Assembly: GCA_034359265.1 (NCBI GenBank)
Contig: CP136890.1
Span: forward strand, 92,963,501-93,027,500
Length of the DNA stretch: 64,000 bases
Source of the DNA: Canna indica
Taxonomy: Eukaryota > Streptophyta > Magnoliopsida > Zingiberales > Cannaceae
Direction: 5' to 3'
In this document: positions 11,101 through 21,870 of the stretch, piece by piece
Layout of the letters: every line of letters starts with the position of its first letter
Numbering within the stretch: position 1 is the stretch's first letter
Program-made: the position numbers and the translations under genes
The notes under the pieces: generated by a model
Seen by the model: the letters and a program-made list of their open reading frames with translations, nothing else
Told to the model about the DNA's origin: nothing
Database searches by the model: none

Positions 11101-14100
11101 TAATTTTATCATGGAATATAAGGGGAGCAATGAAAAGAGAAGCTTTAACCTACCTATGGGTTACTGTTAAGCAGTACAAAGTGGATATGGTCATTTTACA
11201 GGAGTCGCATATGATTCATGAGGAAGCTGAAAAGTTCTTACTAAGGTACAAAAGGAATTGGCAAGGGGAGTTTGTACCTAGTATAGGAAGATCTGGGGGG
11301 ATTATTTTTCTGTGGAAGAATAATTGTTTTAAGATAAAAAATGTGTACAAGGATGATCAAAACATTAACAATTTGGTAATGGCCGAAGATGGAACACAAA
11401 TTCTCATCACAAGAATTTATGCTAGTAATAACTACAAAAAAAGGAACAAGCTATGGAAAATATTGGGAGAAGTTGATACTCTTCAGTTACCATGGGTAAT
11501 AGCAGGAGATATGAACTGTATCAGGAATGAAACAGAAAAAATAGGGGGAAGAAAGTTTGAATATACAAGAGCAGTCAAGGAGTTTAACAGGTTCATTGAA
11601 GATGCAGGATTAATAGAAGCTGAATTCACAGGACCAAGATACACATGATGTAATAATAGAAAAGAAGAAGCAAGGGTGCAAGCAAGATTAGATAGAGTTT
11701 TATTCAATGACATCTGTTTGAACATTGATATGGAAATCACTGTAAAGCATTTGCAGAAAATTGATTCTGATCATAGACCCTTATTAATTAGCTGTGAAAA
11801 AGAAAGAAGAAGGAACTATGTGAAAAAAGATTTTATCATTGAGCACTATTGGTTTGAGAATGAAGGTTTTCAGAAATTGTAAAGGAAAGCTGGAATGAGA
11901 TAGATGGAGAAAAGGAGACTGTTATGGAGAAACAAAAAAGAGTTGCTGGCAAACTTATGAAATGGAACAAAGATAAAATTGGAAGCCTTGAAAGGAATAT
12001 GAAAGACTCTTTGTACAAATTAGCTGAATTAGAAAAAAAAGATGCTGAAGGCTGGCTGACTGAGAAAGGAATAATGGAGATGGATATACTGACAAGAAGA
12101 ACGGGAGCTTTGGCTAAACAGATACACCTTAAGTGGTGGTCTAAAGCTAGGTGTAAATGGATTGAGGAGGGGGAGAAAAACACCAGATATTTTCATAATC
12201 TTGTAAAAATGAAAAGAAAGAAAAGCAAGGTTGAATACATAGAAGAAAAAGGGAGAAAGATAGAGGACAATTCTGAAATGGCCAATGTGTTTGCCAACTG
12301 GTATGAACAACTTTGGGAAAGAACTGATGGCAGTAGCAGATGTATGGAAAATTTGAATGGTTTGGAATGGAAAAAAGTAGCTGAAGCAGATAAAAGAAAG
12401 ATGGTGGATAGATTCAGTGAAGATGAAATTTGGAAAGCTGTTACAAGTTTGGGAAGAGGCAAAAGTCCAGGGAATGATGGGTTCATTCTTGAATTTTACA
12501 TAAATTGTTGGGGGGATAGTAAGGAATAATATCATAGAGGAAATAGGAAGAATCTTTGAAACTGGACAGATTCCTAGTAATTGGAAAGAAACAATTCTAG
12601 TAATGATACCAAAGACTGCAAAACCAAAGCAAATAACAGAATTCAGGCCAATTGCCATTTGCAATGTAATCTATAAGATATTTGCAAAGATTATGGTAAA
12701 TAGGCTCAGGAATACATTGAAAGATGTTATAGGAGTTGAGCAAAGTGCTTTTGTTCCTGGGAGGTGTCTTCATGATAGCATACTTGTCCTTAATGAAGTT
12801 GTAAACTCAACTTTTAAATCCAAGGCAAAGAGTCTGATTGTAATTATAAAGATGGATCTTGAAAAGACATATGATAGAGTTAATTGGGAAGCAGCGCTAA
12901 TGATAATGAAAAGAATGGAGTTTCCAATAAGGATAAAAAATTGGATTGATAGCTGTTTAAGGGAGATTACTTTCTTTTGCAAAATTAATGGAACTAAGTC
13001 AAGAGCTTTTGGAAGCAATAAGGGAATAAGACAAGGGGATCCTTTATCCCCTTATCTGTTTATTATTCTGGAGCAGCTATTAACTGTGATGATGAATAAG
13101 GCCATTGATGAGATAAATATTGACTGTTTCAGGTTGGAAAATGAGAAGATAAGCCATTGTTTATTTGCTGATGATATAGTATTTTTCATCAAAGGGAATA
13201 AGAAGTCCTACAGGAATTTGAATGAGCTGTTAAGAGACTATTGTGCTATCACGGGGCAAAAAATAAACCTGCTGAAATCTGAAGTATTTTTTCCAGAAAA
13301 GTGCAAACTAGAAACAAAAAGAATGGTGGCTCAAGTTTTGAATATAAGAGAAGGTTCATATCCTATCAAATACTTAGGAACATTCATTAATCCTAAGAGA
13401 TTAGAGAAGAAACATCAAATGGAGCTGGTGAACAAGGCCAAGGCAAGAATTGACAATTGGGCAGCCAAACAACTATCTCAAGCAGGGAAAAGGATACTGA
13501 TAAATTCTGTGATAAGCTCTATTCCAATACACTCTTTAATGACATCATGGGTTAAGGAGGAGGCAATCAATGAGGTAGTTAAGTTAGAAAGGAATTTTTT
13601 TTGGGGTAACATGACTGAGAAAAAATCAGCAAGTTTGATAAAATGGGATGTGGTAACAGCTAGCAAAAAGATTGGAGGTTTGGGAATCAGGGATTTGCAT
13701 ATTTAAAAAAAAACAGCAATGGCAAAAAGAATCCTTCCGATTCTAAATAAAGAAGATAACAGATGGAGTAATATTTTGAATGTTAAATGCAAGAGATGGC
13801 ACCCTTGGATGAAACCTGTGGGTAAGGACCTATCTTGGAGTGCTAAAGCAGTGGCTAATTGCATGACTGACCTAAGAGAAGGTATAAAAATGAAAGTAGG
13901 AGATGGGAGAGAAGTTAGAGTGTGTGAAGATCCTTGGATCTTCACAATGCCGTTAGAAAAATGGCCCACTTTTGTGAACCCAGATGAACTTGAGAAAACA
14001 AGACTGGTTAGTGACTTGATAGAGGAAGGAAAGTGGTCTACAGACATTCTGAACAAATGTTTTGGAGTGGAGTTAATAAATTTAATTGAAGATATGACAA

Positions 14101-15512
14101 TTAGTATGTATGGTGAAAGAGATAGATGGGTTTGGAGCCCAAGCAAAGATGGCAGGTTAACTACAAGAATAGCTTACTATCATTTAAAAGAAGTCAATAC
14201 AGAAGCAAGTAATGGAAAATTTGAATGGATGAAAGTTTGGAAATTGAAAGTATCTGAAAGAGTAAAGGTATTTGTCTGGAAATTATTGTGGAAGAGACTT
14301 CCAACATCTAAATGGTTCAGTAAATTTACAGGATCTGAAACTGACAAATGCTACAATTGTGGAAAATTTGAAGATGATAGCTTACATTTTCCTTTTCATG
14401 AATGTGAATTTGCAAAGAGTTACTGGGAGCTAGTAGAGGAAAGACTTGGAATTGTGTTTATGCATAAAGATAGATGGAAGGATGGTGATTGGTTGAAAGA
14501 AGATAATGAATATGAGAAGAGTTCAGGGGAAAGTTTGCTGGCAACAATAGCCAATTCTATGTGGCTCATATGGAAAAATAGGTGTATGATAAAACAGAAA
14601 GGAATAAAAGAGGGCCTTAATACCATATTCTTAAAAGCATTGAGGGATGTTCAGGATTACTCCAATAGAAAGAATATGAAAAAGGGAGGACCTGGGTTAA
14701 AAAATAGAACTAATGAAGGGTTAGAGGAGACAAGGTTGAAGGAGGAATCATTAATTCTTTGTGATGCTGCATGAAGGAATGAGTTCTCAGCTGGAGCTGG
14801 GTTTGTGCTATTGAATCTGGGAAGATGGAAGAGTATTGGAGCAGGATCAATTAAAGCAAGCAGTGTATTGAAAGCTGAATTAATGGCAATTTGGTTTGAG
14901 TTTGACAATGTAAGGAAAAAAGAAGAAAAGATAGACTGGGTTTGTTCAGATTGTATTAATGCAATAAAAATGCCAAGTAAAGAAAAGAAAGTGTCTTGGG
15001 AGGTTGAGAACTTGGTGAAGAACATAATAGCAATTGGTGAAGAAGTAGGAGTTAAAGGGTGGATACATATCAACAGGACAAAGAACAGAACTGCTCATAA
15101 TGCTGCAACGTTGGGTGTTAACAGGGGGATTAATATGTTATGGAATAGTGTTGAAATGAATGGAGATTCTATAAGTATTGTAGAAAAGTTAAACAATAAT
15201 CAAATGTGGGATTTTTTGCATGGTATAAATGTAGGGATGACAGATGTAGGAAGAAGGAAGAAGGAACATGACAGTAATCAAATGGAGATTGATAACTGGG
15301 ATAAATGTAGAAGGAAGAAGGAACATGACAGATGCAGGAAAAGTAAGAGACTTTTTGAGTACTCAAATCAAGACAAAAGTAGGGATGAAGAAGAAAGATG
15401 TAGTGCTTTTGAGGCAGAACCTGGGAGAAACATAGCAGAAGAAGAGTTATTACTTTTTGAAAATAATAATAGCTGTAATAGTATAAATGAGTTGAATGTA
15501 TGTAGAGGATGA
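11097..15512 (+). pseudogene. LINE ORF2: endonuclease, reverse transcriptase, RNase H (broken)
   Basis: ATG at 11097. The endonuclease (EEP fold) spans about 11097-11790 with ILSWNIRG, LQESHM, WVIAGDMNCI and SDHRPLL motifs. The reverse transcriptase spans about 12410-13400 with RPIAICN, GIRQGDPLSPYLF and FADD (13164-13175). The zf-RVT region (CYNCGKFEDDSLHFPFHEC) is near 14350-14405. An RNase H domain is at about 14750-15120 (KAELMAIWFEFDN). Breaks: TGA at 11646-11648 where Trp is expected (RYTWC); a frameshift near 11870-11882; a frameshift at the G6 run 12510-12515; TAA at 13704-13706; TGA at 14772-14774. Frames otherwise rejoin cleanly, so this is a recently inactivated copy. The reverse transcriptase would copy LINE RNA at the nicked target. 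Confidence 0.9.
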
Positions 15513-15567
15513 TGTAGTTTGATTTCTGATGATATTAATAAAGAGATGCATGTTCGAGGGGAACATA

Positions 15568-15640
15568 CTTCTACTCAGACTGATGGCGAGAGAAGCACGG
15601 CCATGGCCCTCTGCTCTCTTTACCCACATATGAGTAGAAG
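15568..15640 (+). other. Hairpin in LINE 3' untranslated region
   Basis: CTTCTACTCA (15568-15577) is perfectly complementary to TGAGTAGAAG (15631-15640). Inside it an AGAGAAGCA/TGCTCTCT near-match and the perfect palindrome GGCCATGGCC (15599-15608) extend the fold. It lies between the ORF2 stop and the terminal tail, where some LINEs have a structure recognised by their own reverse transcriptase. Confidence 0.65.
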
Positions 15641-15693
15641 GTAACCTGTCTTGAGCATGATTTTTTTTTTTAAAAAAAAATTAAAGATAGCTA

Positions 15694-15829
15694 AAGCTGG
15701 ACGGATCAAATTGAAATTCCCTCGATAATTTGTCATAAATGATCATTATAAGAATAGTGTATAGTTAAGTACACGAAGATTTATTTGGATTTTTGTTCTT
15801 GCATGAAATCGACGGTATCGCAAATCTCC
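15694..15829. other. Short spacer after the LINE
   Basis: No feature is recognised between the right target duplication and the GTGACG-repeat element. Confidence 0.5.
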
Positions 15830-16685
15830 TGACATTACAAGAAAAATAAGTATTAGTGACGAAAATTTTGTGACGGCATGAAATTAATTTTTTTCCCAAA
15901 ATAGTGACGAAAAACCCGACATAAGATGACTTCGTCACAAATCAGTCACAGTTTATTTGATCAATTTGGCCTAATTTTTTTAATAAATAACATCAACAAC
16001 GGAATAGTGACATATTTCATTTCCGCCACTAATATTCTGACACTAATCTGTCATTGATTTTTTTTCTTCACATCCGTCACTGAGCCAACGACATAATAGT
16101 GACAGATTTCATTTTCGCTACTAATATTCTGACACTAATCTGTCATTGATTTTTTTTTCATCACATTCGTCACTGAGCCACCAAATAACAATGACTGACC
16201 AGTGATAGAAAAAAAATTCTGACACAAAATTAAACTAAATATTATTAAAATAAATTTTATCATATTTAGTCGCACGTGGATTAAAAATGTTTTTTACTTA
16301 TTCTTAACTATTATAAATATAATTGTTTTAGTCTCATATGAATTATTTTTTTGATACATCATGAGACAAAAAAATTTACCATCATACTATCTTTTATAAA
16401 TTTATTAAAAATATTATAAAAGTATAAATAATAATATAATATTATATCATAGTATAATATAATATAATTGTTAGATTTATATTAATAATAAATTATAATC
16501 AATATCATGATTAGTGATGGAAAAATTATTTTTGATCATTGACATCAGTGACGAAAAATTTTCTGTCACATATTTTTGTGACGAACACATATGTCACATA
16601 AGAGAAAATAGAACATTAGCCACGAGATTTTCAGCGCCGGACTTTGTGACAGAAAAATCTGTCGGTATCAATTTAGTCCCATGTG
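15830..16685. mobile_element. CACTA-like non-autonomous element debris rich in GTGACG/CGTCAC motifs
   Basis: The left edge ATTACAAGAAAAATAAG (about 15835) resembles the CACTACAAGAAAA terminus of many plant CACTA elements. Inside, short motifs such as AGTGACGAAA, CTGTCAC and CGTCAC recur on both strands, as in CACTA subterminal regions. A tandem duplication of period 92 (16003-16094 and 16095-16186) shares the segment ACTAATATTCTGACACTAAT. No transposase is encoded. The right boundary is uncertain, and no target duplication was found. Confidence 0.45.
16003..16186. repeat. 92-bp tandem repeat, two copies
   Basis: Two adjacent copies start with AATAGTGACA and share most bases, including a T-rich core and CGTCACTGAGCCA. 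Identity by eye is about 90 percent. Confidence 0.8.
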
Positions 16686-16687
16686 GA

Positions 16688-17001
16688 TTATTTATTTTTC
16701 GCTACAAAAAAGCTTGAATAATGTATGAAACCGGCGCTTGTGTTTCAAATGGTTGTTTCATGCGTCGATTTTAAAGCAATTGAATCCGATTATAAACTGG
16801 GGTTTTGAATAAAATAATTAAAATAATTAATTAATTTTCACTGCAAAAAAAGTTTGAATTGATACTGACAGAATAAAACAATTATTTATTTTTCACTGCA
16901 AAAAAAGCTTGAATAATGTATGAAATCGACGCTAGTGTTTCAAATGATTGTTTCATGCGCCGATTTTAAAGCAATTGAATCCAATTATAAACCAGGGTTT
17001 C
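16688..17001. repeat. Direct repeat of about 119 bp, spaced 194 bp
   Basis: Copy one at 16688-16806 and copy two at 16882-17001 both read TTATTTATTTTTC, then a (A)n GCTTGAATAATGTATGAAA segment, then TTTTAAAGCAATTGAATCC. Differences are mostly transitions. This is a part of non-autonomous transposon debris; CACTGCAAAAAAA-like starts again recall CACTA termini. Confidence 0.8.
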
Positions 17002-18390
17002 GAAAATTGATGCCGAAATTAGAGATAGTTTTGGGAAGTGACGCCAGAATCTAACGTCGATTTTTTGGTATTCTCATTAATTCCACATCGACAATCGTAA
17101 TTTTTTTCCCAACTCAATCAAATTATTATAAATGAAATCACGTATCAAATTATTTGTCAGTTGAGTTTTGGAAAAAAAATAATCTAAATCAAAGTTAAAT
17201 AATAATTTTTTAATTAATCATTAATCCCACATCATCAATGTCGGCAAAAAAAAAATCTTAAATCAAAATTGAGATGATACTAACGCCTCTACTAGAGGCG
17301 CCGATATTTAATGCAAAGATTAAAGTGAAATATATCCTAACTTATTTACTATTAAGTTTCGGGCTCCCGACTTTGATTTATTTGCTTTTGCACTACAAGA
17401 ATTCATTAAGAAATAAGCTACTATTGTTGAAGATACTGGCACTTTTTTACGTCTAAGTTGATGTTTAGACGTTTATCAATTCATGATCGAGCAAATACTT
17501 GATGGAGAAGTAATTATGAAAACAGACGCGCATATTATATATATATAATTTTATCATATGCACATAAGTTGTTCAAAAAAAAAATCTTTGATTTGAATAT
17601 TCAAATCTAACCAAAGAAACAACATAATCATCATGTTATATATATAAAATTTTAATTGCAGTTGAAAAATCAGAATCTTCGATGTGGGATTAAGACGAAC
17701 ATAAAAAAGAAAATAGAAATTGACGCCACTTGTGATGCTGGTTTTTTGAAATCTCGTACCAATTGTTAGCTGGCACTCGAAATTGGAAAATCGATGCCAA
17801 TTATGGTGTCGATTTTCTTAAAACCAGCGCCCGCCAACATTAGGCGCCAGATTTTGGCAACAAATAATCGACGTCTGACGTAAACGCCACGCCAATAATA
17901 TTTTGCCAAAATTTAACTATTTTTTTTGTTTTTTCAAGAATATCTAAATTTTGATTTATTCATTATATCGACACTAGGTTTTCAATTAAAGCTGATTTTC
18001 CATAGAATTTTTGTAGTAGGTTTTTTTTATCTTTTCATGGTAAATTTGAAAAATAAAATGGTTGCCGGCAATAAATATATCAACATGCTCTGTTTTGAAT
18101 GCTTAAAAATAAAGGATGAATTTGCATCCAAAAAATTGTACATCATGAAAATACATAGTATTTCTTTTGTACTTTACCAAAAAATATTTCCTTTCATTGT
18201 TAATTTATCCTATAAGGAAAACAAATTATTTCCTTTCCTACTTCAAAATTAAGTACTATTTCTCCCTGCTAATTACTCAAAATAAACCAGAAGTTGCACT
18301 ACTTTGACCAATGACATTACAGTCAACTAAAAAAAATCTATGTAAACCACAAGGTTTAAACTGCAATAATACAACAATTTCTCCCTTTTA
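17002..18390. other. Non-genic stretch with CGACGCC-type repeats, then MYB upstream region
   Basis: To about 17920 the sequence carries scattered motifs such as GACGCCACTTGTGATGC, CGCCAGATTTTGGC and ATCGACG on both strands, suggesting a second non-autonomous DNA element with undefined ends. CACTACAAGAATTC occurs at 17391. From about 17920 to 18390 there is ordinary AT-rich sequence upstream of the MYB gene. The frame at 17926-18252 has no recognisable domain. Confidence 0.45.
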
Positions 18391-18601
18391 ATGTGGACAT
18401 ATGAAACATACCAACCATCTTTTGTTAAGGACCATGTGGGAACCATTAATGTTTTCTCCATGAACAAATCAGCAATCCCTTTGAATACCCCCCTCTATGT
18501 CTTTATCTACACCATCATCAATTCTTCGTCATCTCCCCAGGTCAAGATCAATAGGCAGCTGGTTTCCTGGGAGCTGGCAATCAAGCTTGCAAGCCAAGCA
18601 A

Positions 18602-19946
18602 ATGGGTCGCAGAGGCTGTGGGAAGTCAAAAGTGCACTACAAGAAGGGCTTGTGGTCGCCTGACGAGGACCAGAAGCTCAGGGATTACGTCCTCCGCCAT
18701 GGCCTCAGCTGTTGGAGTGCAGTTCCAGCCAAAGCTGGTATTTGCTGATGCTATCATTCTTGGCTTTCTAATTGATGTATCTTTGCTTCAGATTAATTTA
18801 TTAGTATTTGCGGCTGCATTGCATCAGAATTGCTTCATTCGATGGAATCTTATGGATTTGGGGGTTTGATATATACTTTGATTTGGTTCTTCGTTTCTGA
18901 TTACTTACTTGTTGTGTTGTGGCAGGTTTGCAGAGAAATGGGAAGAGTTGCAGATTGAGGTGGATAAATTACTTGAGGCCGGGCTTGAAGCGGGGGAATT
19001 TTTCCAGGGAGGAAGAGGAGACTGTCATGAAACTGCAAGCCAAGTTGGGGAACAAGTATGCGTTTTGATGATGCATTTGTAGCATTAATATCTGATGAAC
19101 TTGATCTCTTCTTTTTGCTGTGATGACTGATTATTACGATTCAAATTATATTTAGTTCAGTGAAGGAGATGAAGTATAAAAGAAATAAATAAGTAAAAGA
19201 TAATCAAACCAGTTTGCACGCAGATAAGAAAGAATTTATATTCCAAACTGTTTGTTAAAAGCAAGTGTCAAGCTTGATTACATTCTCTATATTATTAATT
19301 ACAAGCATTCATGAGACTTGTAATAGATATGATTCCATCACAGCAACAAAATCCACATTACTTTGATCTCATGTTCATCAGGTGGTCACAAATAGCAATG
19401 CATCTCCCTGGGAGAACAGACAATGAAGTGAAGAACTACTGGAACTCATACCTCAAAAAGAAACTCACCATGGCTCACAAACCAGACCCCGCTCCTGGCT
19501 CTTCTTCCTCCTCCTCAGACTGCACCACCCAAAGACAAGCAGAGCACATCATCACTTCATCTGCGAACCAAGTGCAACAGCAGCCGCTGGAAATGCCTGC
19601 AGTGGACTCGACGAGCCAACCCAATGCTTGCAGTCATGCCCTGAATAGTCTCCTCCCTAGGGTTCTATTTGGAGATTGGATCTCTTTGGACAATGCCAAT
19701 AATGGTGGAAACTCATTCAGCTTGGATGAGGTCGTGAGCATCAACTCATTGCATGAGGCCATTAACTGTGAGCCAGAATCAAAACCAGTGCTTGGAGAAG
19801 CCAGTGGTGGGGATCTTGATGATGCATTTGGTTTTGTTGATGGTGGGGTTTATGAGGGGATTCAGACTGCACCCCAGTCTGAATCTGATATGGGCCAGAT
19901 TCCAGATAATGCACTCTTTGATATGTTTCCCTGGTATGATTTGTGA
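18602..19946 (+). CDS. R2R3-MYB transcription factor, LAF1/MYB18-like
   Basis: Exons 18602-18737, 18926-19055 and 19382-19946 join to 831 nt, a 276-residue protein. Introns have GT/AG ends and sit at the two usual R2R3-MYB positions (after AKAG and inside GNK-W). R2 has Trp18, Trp38 and Trp58; R3 has Phe71, Trp90 and Trp109, the standard spacing. [13 protein letters not shown] is the R3 recognition helix region. The bHLH-binding signature of R3 is not seen. The sequence [16 protein letters not shown] and the N-terminal GCGKSK stretch match the clade with Arabidopsis LAF1 (MYB18), a nuclear activator in phytochrome A signalling; this subgroup call is from memory. The C-terminal part is Ser/Gln-rich, then acidic, ending DMFPWYDL. 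An upstream in-frame ATG-less extension was not used; the ATG at 18602 gives the family N-terminus. Confidence 0.9.
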
Positions 19947-20990
19947 TGATTAATTTGGGCCGTGGAACAGGAACTTGTAATTAGGTTTTGAATCAAACAA
20001 AAGTGTTATTTCTGTGAGTATAGATATATATTCTTTTGTAATAATGTATAAATATCGAGAATAACAAGATAACAATACATATTTCATCGAGTGAATTTAA
20101 ATTTCTATCTTTTAATGGTTTACATCCTAATAATGTATAAGTATTTTTCACTCGTTCTCGCGTAGGTAATTGATAACCACGAATATCCATGGATACCTAT
20201 TTGATAACTTGGTTAAAAAATACTAAACCATAAAATGAATAATTGGACACAAAACCATAAAATTATCTTTAAAAATAGATTGATCCATTTACATAACATA
20301 AAATTTAAAATCAAAGTACTTTCAACTAAAATTTAGATTTGATATAATATACAAAATATATCGTATTTAGATAAATGAAATGGGATGAATAGACGATTTA
20401 GATTTATTCTTAAACTTTCTATTAGATATTAATATATAAAAATAAAAATTCAATATTTAATATATATTTACGAGTAACGAGTATCCGCTTGGTGGATAGT
20501 ATAATATTCGTATTCGTACTTATTTATTAAGTGAGTAAAAATTTATACCCGCACTCGTGACTATAATATATTTTTCATATTCAACTTATGTCGAATAAAT
20601 ATCCGTGAGTATTCACGGGTACATATAATATTATCATCCCTAGTCTGTCTAGATGATTTATTGGATTTGGTGCAAAATATTTTGATCTTTGAGGGTTATA
20701 AGTTAAAAACAATTGGATTTGGTACAAATATTTATCTTCTTTCTCCTCCCAAATTACTAATCTTGGTTTAGCACGAAATCTTCCTAATTCCGCCGGCAGG
20801 TCAATTTGGCTTGCGATTGCAAACCGATGAAAGGACAAATTGGGTAGCCGAGTCTTCTAGCCAATCCTGACCGCTCAATATAATAAACTCCCGCATCTAA
20901 CCGTCCACTCATCAAATGTTCAAGAGCTGATCGAGTCTTAAAGCAAACAACGGAAACCCCTAACTTATGGGACCCGGGAGAAACTAGATC
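19947..20990. other. Intergenic stretch with MITE-like debris
   Basis: No gene is seen. At about 20460-20642 motifs such as ATCCGTGAGTATTCACGGGT and the terminal-looking TTATCATCCCTA resemble one end of the GGGATGATAAT-type hAT MITEs; a matching left end was not found, so it may be truncated. The rest is AT-rich. From about 20900 the sequence becomes more GC-rich towards the carboxylase gene leader. Confidence 0.45.
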
Positions 20991-21870
20991 GGGCCCCGCC
21001 TACGAATCCATCTCCCGTGCCTTCTTCCTCGTAGTTGTCGCCCAAACTCCCATCTCGCGCGTTCGCTCGCTCGCTCGTTCTCTGTCTCGCTCTCCTTTGT
21101 ATCCATCGCCCGACTCCTCACCCAAGCTTTGTTTAATTTGATCCCATCTGTTTCCGCCCTCGACTAAGCCCTAGTTTTTAGCTTCCGCCTCCATTCCTCT
21201 CCTTTTCTTCTCTCTATAGGGATCAGCAGTGACGATCGGGTGGAACGACAATGCCAGGTAAATCTTTAAGTTTGTGGATTTTTCTCTCTTTCTAAACGCT
21301 ATGTCGTAGGTTAATATGCCGTCGCTCTCTATGTCACTTGTGATTCTTGCCCTAGCTTCGGTTTGTGTCTCGAGTTTGTAGTGTGATAGATCTCGTTGAT
21401 TAATTGCGGAATAAAGCTGATGCCATACCGGAGATCGCACTCTCTGGCAGATTGCGGGACACCTGATAGCTTACGTTTTGTCATTCAGCTGTTTGAGTTT
21501 TTTCGTAATTGGCTGGAATGTGCTTTAAGATTGCATTTCCACGTATCCTTATATCCTCAAACTATGTATTGCTTCTTTTTCTCTAACAGATTCTAAATTA
21601 ATAAGAGGAGCTAGTGCCGTTTGTTCAATTTTGTCTTGTTCAATGAATGCAGTTTTGGGATAACATTGTTGTACAAGTTTCAATTTTACTCGTTTATCGG
21701 ATAATGGAGTTTCACTTGATCTGGAAACTTAATTAGATTTGCTTTCATTTTCTGCCCTTATCTTCTCATTTGGTTGATGGTCTGATGGTGCAGGAACGCA
21801 TTATATGTGAGTCAATTTCATCTTCAGATTAAGTAACTAGCCGTTGCCTTGATAAAAAAGGACCTTGAAG
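20991..21870 (+). promoter_or_regulatory. Leader region of the carboxyltransferase alpha gene, probable 5' UTR intron
   Basis: A C/T-rich tract with CGCTCGCTCGCTCGTTC-like repeats (about 21050-21100) is typical of plant housekeeping 5' leaders. A good donor CCAG/GTAAATC at about 21255 and an acceptor GTGCAG at about 21794 suggest a 5' UTR intron of about 0.5 kb. Transcription start and splicing cannot be proved from sequence alone. Confidence 0.45.

Larger units (their letters stand above)
9234..15680 (+). mobile_element. L1-type LINE, near full length, with 13-bp TSD
   Basis: A 6.4-kb non-LTR retrotransposon bounded by perfect direct repeats TTAAAGATAGCTA (9221-9233 and 15681-15693). It ends in a run of T then nine A just before the right repeat, as expected from target-primed reverse transcription. 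ORF1 (DUF4283 plus zinc knuckle) and ORF2 (endonuclease, reverse transcriptase, zinc-binding zf-RVT, RNase H) are in L1 order. The 5' leader before the ORF1 ATG is only 24 nt, so a slight 5' truncation is possible; the second LINE in this window has a longer GC-rich leader. A handful of frameshifts and stops suggest fairly recent insertion followed by inactivation. Confidence 0.92.

Noticed and set aside
18391..18663. Alternative long frames around MYB exon 1
   Set aside because: They overlap the MYB exon in other frames or extend it upstream without family resemblance; ATG 18602 gives the expected MYB N-terminus.
21171..21596. Open frames in the leader of the carboxylase gene
   Set aside because: They lie in the presumed 5' UTR and its intron and show no protein similarity.
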